Assembly: GCA_025055115.1 (NCBI GenBank)
Contig: JANWYJ010000007.1
Span: 1 to 64,000 of the forward strand
Length of the DNA stretch: 64,000 bases
DNA from: Gemmata sp.
GTDB taxonomy: Bacteria; Planctomycetota; Planctomycetia; Gemmatales; Gemmataceae
Reading direction: 5' to 3'
The position numbers and the translations under genes are program-made. A model generated the notes under the pieces. It worked only from the letters and a program-made list of their open reading frames with translations. It was not told the DNA's origin and did no database searches. This document shows, in pieces, positions 17,222 through 24,379 of this stretch. Every line of letters begins with the position of its first letter. The stretch's first letter is position 1.

Positions 17222-17346
17222 CGGGGAGCATCCTTTCAAGGCCATGCGAGTATCCGGGGGCCACGGCCCCGGCATCGGTGGTTAGCCACAAACCTTCACC
17301 CACGGTTGTATTGTACGCGAACGGATCGCCCACGCGAGCCAACCTC

Positions 17347-17646
17347 ATGAAACGATCGGAACCCACACCCTGCGGCTTATGTGATCGCCTCTTCGAGCCG
17401 GGCCGATTGACCCAACACCACTGTCTGCCCAAGTCTAAAGGCGGAACTTCTGCCGATGTGGCCCTCATCTGCTCGCAATGCCACGGCATGATCCACGCCA
17501 CCTATACCAATAGCACCCTGGCCCGTCAGTATCCGACCCTCGCCCAACTGCGCGCAGCGCCAGAGCTAGCCCCCTTTCTCCGCTGGGTCCGCAAACAGCC
17601 GGCCAGCCGCAAAAAACGCAATCGCCCCCGGCGGCGGAAACTGTAA
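17347..17646 (+). CDS. Small HNH-family endonuclease-like protein
   Basis: From ATG 17347 the product has 99 residues. CGLCDRLFEPGRLTQHHCLPKSKGG gives a zinc-type CxxC followed by the HH of an HNH site, then ICSQCHGMIHATYT supplies the second CxxC-H and the final histidine. The tail LARQYPTLAQLRAAPELAPFLRWVRKQP matches the short HNH proteins of about 100 residues found in many bacteria. The end is strongly basic (RKKRNRPRRRKL). It may nick or cut DNA; no partner gene indicates restriction, phage or toxin use. Confidence 0.85.
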   Translation: MKRSEPTPCGLCDRLFEPGRLTQHHCLPKSKGGTSADVALICSQCHGMIHATYTNSTLARQYPTLAQLRAAPELAPFLRWVRKQPASRKKRNRPRRRKL

Positions 17647-17668
17647 CTGCTCCCCAGCCCACACACCC

Positions 17669-17704
17669 GTTGGCTGCTGTCGATGTTGTTAGCTGCTGTC
17701 AATG
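17669..17704 (+). repeat. 17-bp near-tandem repeat after the HNH gene
   Basis: gttggctgctgtcgatg (17669-17685) and gttagctgctgtcaatg (17688-17704) differ at two positions, period 19. Confidence 0.8.
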
Positions 17705-17762
17705 CCTGGGCGCGGCGATCGCCTCCCGGAGGCTCGGACCCGCCGCGGCGCTTTCCAGCGCC

Positions 17763-17817
17763 CCGTCAGCGGCACGGCGAGCTGAGAATGCCGTCAGCGG
17801 CACAGCGAGGTGAGAAT
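17763..17817. repeat. Tandem duplication of the last codons and stop of the CpaF-like gene
   Basis: 17791-17817 encodes the C-terminal ILTSLCR and TGA of the leftward gene. A 27-bp copy with two mismatches lies immediately downstream at 17763-17789 (period 28), also ending in TGA. Confidence 0.9.
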
Positions 17818-18783
17818 TTCCAGGATCAACCGGCCCTGGTCAGTATCGCTCAAGTAAATTTTTTCGACGACTGTATACTCCGAAACGTAAGCGGTGATGA
17901 TCTTCTGCAATTCGCTGACGTCCAATTTCTGGATGTCGTAGAGGCCCAAGCTGGCGAATTTGTGGAGCAGCCGTTCGAGGATACGGTTGCGGTGGCGCAA
18001 GAGTGGATCGTGAATGCCGGAGGGGGGTTGATCGCTGGCTTTGGTTGGGGGGGCGGGTGTGGTGACCAGGTCGCCGCTGGGCGGCCGCCCTGGGGCGAGG
18101 GGCGAAGCAGAGACCGCCTTCGCGCTTGCCGCTGACGTGGACGCTGTGGCGCTAGCCCCCGGGGCCGCCGTCGTGGCGCCGCGGCCGGCCGCGGCGGTGG
18201 GCGGCGGGTTTTCGCGAATCAGCGACAGCATAGGCGCTTGCTCGAGAGCCTCAGGGGGAATGACCGCCAAAGCCCGGAAGCCATTGGGAAGGCGCAGGTC
18301 GAAGGTCGCCACACTGGCCATGACCGGGCCGACCGCCTCGGCATGGCTGGCCATGCGGTCGAGAACGCTTCGCAAGTGCTTGTCGTCGCGGAATTTCACG
18401 CTGGTCGGCAGCCAGTGGCCCTGATCGCGACGGGCAATCACCGTCCCCGGACCAGTCACCAGGATTTCGCGCACCTGCGGATCAGCGCACAGCTCTTCCA
18501 ACGGGCCGTAGCCGAGCAACTCGCGCAGAACTTCGTCGATGAGTCGGTCACGATCCGCTTTCGTCAGCGCGGCGAATTCGTGTTCGACAAGGGCTTCGGC
18601 GTGCTGCCGCAGGCTTTGTCGCAAAAGCGACGTGGGCATCCGCTTCGAGGAACCCATGTCGAGCCGGTCTTCCAGTTTGGCCAGCACACGTTTTTTGGCC
18701 ATCTCATAAGACGCGGTCGACGCCATACCCCCGCGCGGCGTCCCCACCGACGCGAACGGACCCTGCGGTCGTGACGGCACCAT
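17794..18783 (-). CDS. CpaF/TadA N-terminal-domain protein without the ATPase domain
   Basis: I start at ATG 18783 (329 residues); TTG 18804 and ATG 18726 are alternatives, and none has a clear Shine-Dalgarno. Residues about 30-190 match the N-terminal region of CpaF/TadA secretion ATPases: RDRLIDEVLRELLGYGPLEE, DPQVREILVTGPG, VKFRDDKHLRSVLDRM, DLRLPNGFRALAVIPPEAL. In CpaF this precedes the ATPase with Walker A. Here it gives way to an Ala/Thr/Pro-rich linker (about 195-260), and the protein ends with a second helical segment (RHRNRILERLLHKFASLGLYDIQKLD...) that resembles the first helices of CpaF again. No P-loop exists. It may cap or regulate a Tad motor. Confidence 0.75.
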   Translation of the reverse strand: MVPSRPQGPFASVGTPRGGMASTASYEMAKKRVLAKLEDRLDMGSSKRMPTSLLRQSLRQHAEALVEHEFAALTKADRDRLIDEVLRELLGYGPLEELCADPQVREILVTGPGTVIARRDQGHWLPTSVKFRDDKHLRSVLDRMASHAEAVGPVMASVATFDLRLPNGFRALAVIPPEALEQAPMLSLIRENPPPTAAAGRGATTAAPGASATASTSAASAKAVSASPLAPGRPPSGDLVTTPAPPTKASDQPPSGIHDPLLRHRNRILERLLHKFASLGLYDIQKLDVSELQKIITAYVSEYTVVEKIYLSDTDQGRLILEILTSLCR

Positions 18784-19164
18784 AACTGTAGCTTTCGACG
18801 ACAAGCGCGACTATCTGGCGGAAAAACCTAGAACACTTTTGCGGCAAGGGCCAATAACGCACGACGCGAAAAAGCTTCCCGCCCACCCAAAATTCCCGCA
18901 TCCGCCCTCGCACGGTACGACGACAACAGACGGTGGAGGAGAAAACGGGAGAGGAGAAAACGGGAGAGTTGGGTATTTTGTCGGCGGGTCCCTCTTGACG
19001 CACATCCAATCTTCGTTTAACTTTCGCAGGCAGTTCATCCGGTCCACGAGAAGCCTCAGTACACCCGATGTGCCGGCGACTCGCGAACTCTCTCCCGGCT
19101 GTACGGACTCGATCAGCACCCACGGACGGGCACTCTCCTTGCCGGTGAGCTGCCCCCCATACCC
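18784..19164. other. 381-bp divergent region between the CpaF-like gene and ispE
   Basis: It contains a perfect 15-bp tandem repeat ggagaaaacgggaga at 18938-18952 and 18953-18967. I see no gene or clear promoter; the ispE start at ATG 19165 has no strong Shine-Dalgarno. Confidence 0.5.
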
Positions 19165-20109
19165 ATGACGCTCAGCCGCACGATCAGCCGCTTCGCGGAG
19201 CTGTTCCCTGCCCCTCTGGCCTTTCCTGCCGGCCCCTCCGGGTTGGTTCTGGCAGCCCCGGCCAAACTCAATCTGTTTCTGGAAATCCGCCGCCGACGTC
19301 CCGATGGCTATCACGACCTCGAATCGCTCATGGTGGCCATCGATCTCTTCGACACCCTGGAATTTCACGCTACGACCACCGCTGAGCTGACCGTGCAGTG
19401 CGATTGTCCGGCCCTGTCGGTCGGGGTGGAGAATCTGGTGTGGCGTGCCGCCCACGCCTTGCGGCAAGGGGTGAATCGGCCCGATTTGGGGGCTTCGATC
19501 CGCTTGAGTAAACGCATCCCGATGCAAGCCGGTTTGGGCGGTGGTTCCAGCGATGCGGCCACGACATTGGTCGGCTTGAACGCCCTGTGGAAATTGGGGC
19601 TGACACGACGCGAACTTCTCGCTATGGCGGCGTCTATCGGGTCGGACGTGGCCTTCTTCCTGACCCTGCCGGCGGCGTGGTGCACCGGTCGCGGCGAGGT
19701 GGTGACGGAGGAAGCATCCACTGGCCAGTTCCACTTCGTGCTGGTGTGCCCACCTGTGGGTTTGGGGACCGCCGAAGTGTATCAGCGGCTGGTGGTGCCA
19801 GCGGAACCGATCTCCGGGGCCGCGGTACGTGCCGCGTTCCGCGCGGGCGATAGTGAGAGTTTAGGCCGGGTGATCTTCAACCGATTGGAAGAGCCGGCCT
19901 TCGCCCTCCAACCACTGGTGGAACGTATCCGCCGACGGTTGGATCGCCTCGGTTCGTTGGGAGTCCAGATGTCCGGAAGCGGTTCGGCAGTGTTTGCGCT
20001 CTGCCGCGACGCGACCCACGCCGCCCAAGTTGCGGCCCGCTTTCGCGCCACCTGTCCTGCCGATGAACCGCCATCTCGGGTCCTTGTGGTTCGTTCTCTT
20101 ACCCCTTGA
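19165..20109 (+). CDS. ispE: 4-diphosphocytidyl-2-C-methyl-D-erythritol kinase
   Basis: IspE phosphorylates CDP-methylerythritol in the MEP isoprenoid pathway. The 314-residue GHMP kinase shows APAKLNLFLEIRRRRPDGYHDLESLM at the N-terminus, the phosphate loop PMQAGLGGGSSDAATT around residue 115, the SIGSDVAFFL motif, and the third GHMP motif QMSGSGSAVFAL near the end. A 30-residue N-terminal extension precedes the first motif, so the true start may be later. It lies 21 bp before spoVG; the same pairing (ispE with spoVG close by) is known in Firmicutes. Confidence 0.95.
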   Translation: MTLSRTISRFAELFPAPLAFPAGPSGLVLAAPAKLNLFLEIRRRRPDGYHDLESLMVAIDLFDTLEFHATTTAELTVQCDCPALSVGVENLVWRAAHALRQGVNRPDLGASIRLSKRIPMQAGLGGGSSDAATTLVGLNALWKLGLTRRELLAMAASIGSDVAFFLTLPAAWCTGRGEVVTEEASTGQFHFVLVCPPVGLGTAEVYQRLVVPAEPISGAAVRAAFRAGDSESLGRVIFNRLEEPAFALQPLVERIRRRLDRLGSLGVQMSGSGSAVFALCRDATHAAQVAARFRATCPADEPPSRVLVVRSLTP

Positions 20110-20130
20110 TCCCGCTGAAGGAGACGTGCG

Positions 20131-20709
20131 GTGGTCATCACGGAAGTTCGCATCAAGCTGTGTGAGGAGAACAATGAGCGCTTGCTCGCGTTCTGCTCGG
20201 TCACCTTCGACAACGCCTTCGTGGTCCGGGACCTGAAGATCATCGAAGGCACAAAAGGAATGTTCGTGGCTATGCCCAGCCGCAAGCTGACCGACCGGTG
20301 CCCCCGGTGCGGCGGCAAAAACCATCTCCGCGCCCGCTTCTGCAACCAATGCGGTGCCCGCCAAGATGAACAACGCGCCCTGCGCGTCGGTGATGGCCGG
20401 GCCAAGTTGCATGCCGATATCGCCCACCCCATCCACAGTGCCGCCCGCGAACTGATCCAAAATGCCGTCATCAAGGCCTACGAAGAAGAAAAAGAAAAGG
20501 CCAAACTGCCCGGCTATGTCTGCACCTACGACGAATTCGATTACGATGACGATCTGCCCATCAGCTATGGCTCGGTCGTCAGTGAAATGGGCAAGACCGT
20601 CAAAACCCACAGCGGGCACACGACACCCAAGGGAACGCACTTCCACACCAGCGACGCCCCCGCGGCGAAAATGACCAAAACCGATGGCTTCGCCGACGGC
20701 ATCGCCTGA
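20131..20709 (+). CDS. spoVG: SpoVG-family protein with zinc-ribbon insert
   Basis: GAAGGAG eight bases before GTG 20131 sets the start (192 residues). Residues 1-55 are a SpoVG domain ([40 protein letters not shown]), a nucleic-acid-binding regulator in Firmicutes. Directly after comes a zinc ribbon, [19 protein letters not shown], where canonical SpoVG continues to its end. Then a helix with [27 protein letters not shown] matches the SpoVG C-terminal helix, so the ribbon interrupts the domain. The tail (about 130-192) is acidic then His/Lys-rich. Likely cotranscribed with ispE. Confidence 0.88.
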   Translation: MVITEVRIKLCEENNERLLAFCSVTFDNAFVVRDLKIIEGTKGMFVAMPSRKLTDRCPRCGGKNHLRARFCNQCGARQDEQRALRVGDGRAKLHADIAHPIHSAARELIQNAVIKAYEEEKEKAKLPGYVCTYDEFDYDDDLPISYGSVVSEMGKTVKTHSGHTTPKGTHFHTSDAPAAKMTKTDGFADGIA

Positions 20710-21167
20710 CCAACGGCCCACCACCCCGCCCAACCCGTGACGGTTCCACCCGCAACACCGCCAGAACCGCCCAAGGCGCGGGAAGCGAACCGTCACCGGG
20801 ACTGCAGAGAGGAAGCGAACCATCACCGGGACTGCAGAGAGCGTGACAGCCCCAGGATCAAGTGCGCCGAAAGTGCGCGGGGACCTACTCCCCTTATGTC
20901 GGGGCCGGGAGTTCACTCTCTACGGCGACGAACCGTTGACCTGCGGCGACGAACCGTTGACGAGCCGTTGTGGACGGCGACAGCATCCTGAGATACGGGT
21001 TGGAGCGTCCGTTGTCTTCCCTCTCTGCAGCTTACTCTCTGCGGCGATGAGCCGTTGACGCGCCGTGAGCCGTTGACGCGCCGTTGGGGATGCGGACGCT
21101 GGCCAAGTCCCGGCCACGTCCACACGGTCGCAGCGCCAGCGCCGGCGTCCGCGCGTGGCGGGTGGCG
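20710..21167. repeat. 458-bp region of nested repeats between convergent genes
   Basis: GTGACGGTTC (20737-20746) pairs with GAACCGTCAC (20787-20796), a possible spoVG terminator stem without a T run. ggaagcgaaccgtcaccggg... is repeated as a 30-bp tandem at 20781-20810 and 20811-20840 (one mismatch). cggcgacgaaccgttgac occurs at 20923 and 20944, with diverged relatives at 21042 and 21064; the longer match starting ctctct recurs 119 bp later. No ORF here looks real. Confidence 0.8.
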
Positions 21168-22496
21168 TTAGGGGACCACGGGTTGTGTCCAAGCCACTTC
21201 CACATCGCCATCCGCGTAGGGGTTGGGATGGGGTTTGGTGCTGATGATTTTGGCCCGCACGTACAATTCTTTGCCGGTGAAGGTATAGCGGGGGTTGGCT
21301 GCGGTGGAGGTGGCAACCACCTGACCGATGGCCGGTGAGTAATCGCTGGTGACCGGGACTTCAGCCCCACTTTTGTCTTTGAAGGTTTTGGGTGTAGCGG
21401 TCAGGTCGGCATCTTTCATCGTGGCGATGAATTGGGTGGTGTAGCGAACCCCCGGTTCGGTGCGAATGGTCAGATGCAGTTGTTTCTCGTCGCGGTCGAT
21501 GGTGTCGAGGAGCACGCCGGTGGTGGCGTAGAAGTCGCCAGCTTCTAATGCCTTCACGATGTTTTCGGGCGTTAGGACGGGGGCTTTCACCATCACCCAG
21601 CCGCGGCCGGGGTTCACCTGGCCTATTCCGAATTGGTGGTAACCGTGGGAATCGTCGGTAGCCAGGCCGTAGACGATCGACAGCTTGTACTGGCCCAGTC
21701 GCCGGGCCAGTGTGATGTCCCAGACCCGTTCGGTGGAGGCGTGGTGTGCGTCGCCATAGTTGCGCACGGCCGGGTGGCCGTTGTAGACCTCGAAGAAGCG
21801 CAGTTCTTCGGCCTTGAGCATTTCTTCCGCCCGCACACCCCAACCGAAATTCGGGTGATTGAGAAACGCGATCATCACCTGATGGGTTTTCGCGCGCTGT
21901 TGAGCGACTTGCCGGAGGTTGACGCGAATGGTTTCGATGGCATCTTGACCATCGATGGGTTGGATAGGATCGCGGAGGTTGATAGCGTTGATGTGAATGG
22001 GCCGTTTTGCGAAGCTGTGGGTGATTTCCTCGCCCGGAATGAGCAAGAACCGACCCGGTTCGTCGACTAGGGGGCGGAACTCGGCCAGCGGTTTGAGCCG
22101 CACTTGCGACTGGCCGTTCTGCTGGCGGAATTCCACCCAGCGTTCGCCGAAGCGGCGCAAGTATTTGCGCACGGCCAGTTGCCGCGTGGGGCTGCTGTCG
22201 GCGGCCACCCATCGCGAGCCTTCCGCCAGCACATTATGCTCGGTGAGCGACAGAAAGTTGTAGCCGTGTTGTTTGTACCACTCGACGACCATTTCGGGGA
22301 AGTCGTCGCCGTCGCTCCAGAGGGTGTGGGTGTGCAGATTGCCCTTCCAATAGCGGGGCGGCGCGGTGGTCAGGGGCGCGGGTGCGGGATGATGCGGCGG
22401 GGCCGGTTCGGGGCTCCGCGGCTGCTGGAAGGCTACGGCTAGGGCCAACACCACGCCCGTCAGGATCAGGGCCGCCACGGTACGCAGCGCGTTCAT
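21168..22496 (-). CDS. Exported PHP/CehA-McbA-like metallohydrolase
   Basis: From ATG 22496 (GGGAG eight bases upstream) the product has 442 residues with signal peptide LRTVAALILTGVVLALAVAF and a proline-rich linker. KGNLHTHTLWSDGDD near residue 50 is the first metal motif of PHP-type phosphoesterases, followed by YNFLSLTEHN. Later histidines (NHPNFGWG, and the ATDDSHGYHQFG segment) fit the rest of the metal site. About 120 residues after the PHP part form a beta-rich tail (KELYVRAKIIS). Related CehA proteins cleave carbaryl-type esters, but the substrate here is unknown. Confidence 0.85.
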   Translation of the reverse strand: MNALRTVAALILTGVVLALAVAFQQPRSPEPAPPHHPAPAPLTTAPPRYWKGNLHTHTLWSDGDDFPEMVVEWYKQHGYNFLSLTEHNVLAEGSRWVAADSSPTRQLAVRKYLRRFGERWVEFRQQNGQSQVRLKPLAEFRPLVDEPGRFLLIPGEEITHSFAKRPIHINAINLRDPIQPIDGQDAIETIRVNLRQVAQQRAKTHQVMIAFLNHPNFGWGVRAEEMLKAEELRFFEVYNGHPAVRNYGDAHHASTERVWDITLARRLGQYKLSIVYGLATDDSHGYHQFGIGQVNPGRGWVMVKAPVLTPENIVKALEAGDFYATTGVLLDTIDRDEKQLHLTIRTEPGVRYTTQFIATMKDADLTATPKTFKDKSGAEVPVTSDYSPAIGQVVATSTAANPRYTFTGKELYVRAKIISTKPHPNPYADGDVEVAWTQPVVP

Positions 22497-22568
22497 CGGC
22501 ACAGCTCCCAGGCGATGTTCGACCACAGCCACGGCCCCATGGCCACTGCCGCGGTCGCCACCGAGCCA

Positions 22569-24299
22569 TTACGTTTCCATCAACAGTCGCAACGGATCGC
22601 TGAAAAGTTGCGCTAAGCGGACCGTGAAGCGGCAACCATCGGCCCCGTCGATGACGCGATGATCGTAGGTCAATGATAGGGGCATCATCAAGCGGGCGAC
22701 GATCTGTCCATCTTTGACCACCGGCTGCAAGGTCGATTTCGACAGCCCCAAAATGGCCACTTCCGGATAGTTCACGATCGGGGTGAAGGCGGTGCCGCCG
22801 ATGCCGCCGAGGTTGGTGATGGTGAACGTGCCGCCGCGCATCTCGTCGATGGTCAGTTTGTTCTCGCGGGCTTTGCTGGCCAGGCTCGCGACTTCATAGG
22901 CCAGATCGCGAATGCTTTTTTTGTCGGCGTCGCGGATCACCGGCACGACCAGGCCGCGTTCGGTATCAACAGCAATGCCAATGTGGTAATACTTTTTCAA
23001 AATCAACTGGCCGGCGTTCATGTCGTAGCTACTGTTGAAGCGGGGAAATTCCTTTAGCGCGGCCACACACGCCTTGATGGCCAGCACCGTCATGGTGATT
23101 TTGGGGCTGCCTTTGGGCAGGGCCTCGACGATGCGTTTGCGTCCCGCTTCCAGTTCGGTGATATCGGCCAGTTCGTGTTGAGTCACCATCGGCATGGTGC
23201 GCCAGCCGATGGTGAGGTTTTTGGCGATCGTTTGCCGGATGATCGGCATTTCGGTGACTTCGATCGGGCCGAATTTGCTGAAATCGGGGAGGGGTGGAAG
23301 GGTGAAAACGTTGACGATGCTACCGCTGGCCGCCGCGGCGGGCACGGGGGCCAGGCTGCCGCTATCCTTAAGGCGTTGCCGTTCATTGCGGACGAAGGCT
23401 TTGACATCCTCCAACGTGACACGGCCACCACGGCCACTGCCGCGGATTTCACTGAGAGAAACGCCCAACTCGCGAGCCAGTTTGCGCGTGGCCGGACTGG
23501 CGGGAATATCGAATCGTGGCACGGGGACGGGCGGGGCCGCCGGGGCCGCCGGGAGAGTGGCCACGCGGCCATTGCTGGTGGTGGCAGCAACACGGGCCGG
23601 GCTAGCGGCCGATTCACGCTCCGCAACAGAAGCGGCAGCAACCGCCGCCGTCGGTGCCGTGGTCGGCGTTAGCGCCTTCAAGGTCAGCAGTTTGCCCCCG
23701 ATGGCGACTTTATCCCCGAGTTGGACATCGACGCTGACTACAGTCCCATCGCTTTCCACCGGCACATCAACCGCGGCTTTGTCGGTTTCGACCGCGACGA
23801 CATTCTGCCCCGCTTTGACGGTATCGCCCGGTTTGACGAAAATCGCGGTGATGGTGCCGGTGTCGATGCCTTCGCCCAAATGCGGCAGGTTGAAGGCCGT
23901 GGTCGCCCCCGCGGCCGACGCCGAAGAAGTGGCCGGGGATTGACCTGGGTGAAACGAGGGCGTATCTCCCGTTGCAGCCCGGTTCGCTGCGGCCGAGGTG
24001 GCCACCGGCGGTGGCGGGGCGGCCGCCGCCGCAGCCGGGCGGGGGGCCGCGGCGGCGGGTGCAGGGCTGCCGGTTTTCAAGGTCAATAGCGGTGTGCCGA
24101 TGGCGACTTTATCGCCCAATTTCACCTGAACGGCTTCGACAAGGCCATCGCTTTCGATCGGCACATCGACGGCGGCTTTATCGGTTTCGATCGTGACGAC
24201 GTTCTGCCCGGCTTTCACCATGTCGCCGGGCCGGACGAGCACCGCGGTGATGGTCCCGCCGTCGATGCCTTCACCCAAATTTGGCAGCCGAAACTCCAT
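22569..24299 (-). CDS. aceF: Pyruvate dehydrogenase E2, dihydrolipoamide acetyltransferase
   Basis: E2 moves the acetyl group from lipoyl-lysine to CoA in the pyruvate dehydrogenase complex. The 576-residue protein has two lipoyl domains (about 1-78 and 140-215), each with the target ETDKAAVDVP lysine, separated by Ala/Pro linkers. A peripheral subunit-binding domain follows (about 275-315; ASPATRKLARELGVSLSEIRG, GRVTLEDVKAF). The catalytic domain ends with SLTYDHRVIDGADG, holding the catalytic histidine. It begins 80 bp after aceE on the same strand and is surely in its operon. No E3 (lpd) gene is in the window. Confidence 0.96.
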   Translation of the reverse strand: MEFRLPNLGEGIDGGTITAVLVRPGDMVKAGQNVVTIETDKAAVDVPIESDGLVEAVQVKLGDKVAIGTPLLTLKTGSPAPAAAAPRPAAAAAAPPPPVATSAAANRAATGDTPSFHPGQSPATSSASAAGATTAFNLPHLGEGIDTGTITAIFVKPGDTVKAGQNVVAVETDKAAVDVPVESDGTVVSVDVQLGDKVAIGGKLLTLKALTPTTAPTAAVAAASVAERESAASPARVAATTSNGRVATLPAAPAAPPVPVPRFDIPASPATRKLARELGVSLSEIRGSGRGGRVTLEDVKAFVRNERQRLKDSGSLAPVPAAAASGSIVNVFTLPPLPDFSKFGPIEVTEMPIIRQTIAKNLTIGWRTMPMVTQHELADITELEAGRKRIVEALPKGSPKITMTVLAIKACVAALKEFPRFNSSYDMNAGQLILKKYYHIGIAVDTERGLVVPVIRDADKKSIRDLAYEVASLASKARENKLTIDEMRGGTFTITNLGGIGGTAFTPIVNYPEVAILGLSKSTLQPVVKDGQIVARLMMPLSLTYDHRVIDGADGCRFTVRLAQLFSDPLRLLMET

Positions 24300-24379
24300 T
24301 CTTCATGTCTCCGAGCAGTACCGGAAAGCCCTGCGCGGGGATTCGGCCGCAGGGGCTGGCTGGTCGCGTCGTGTGCGCT

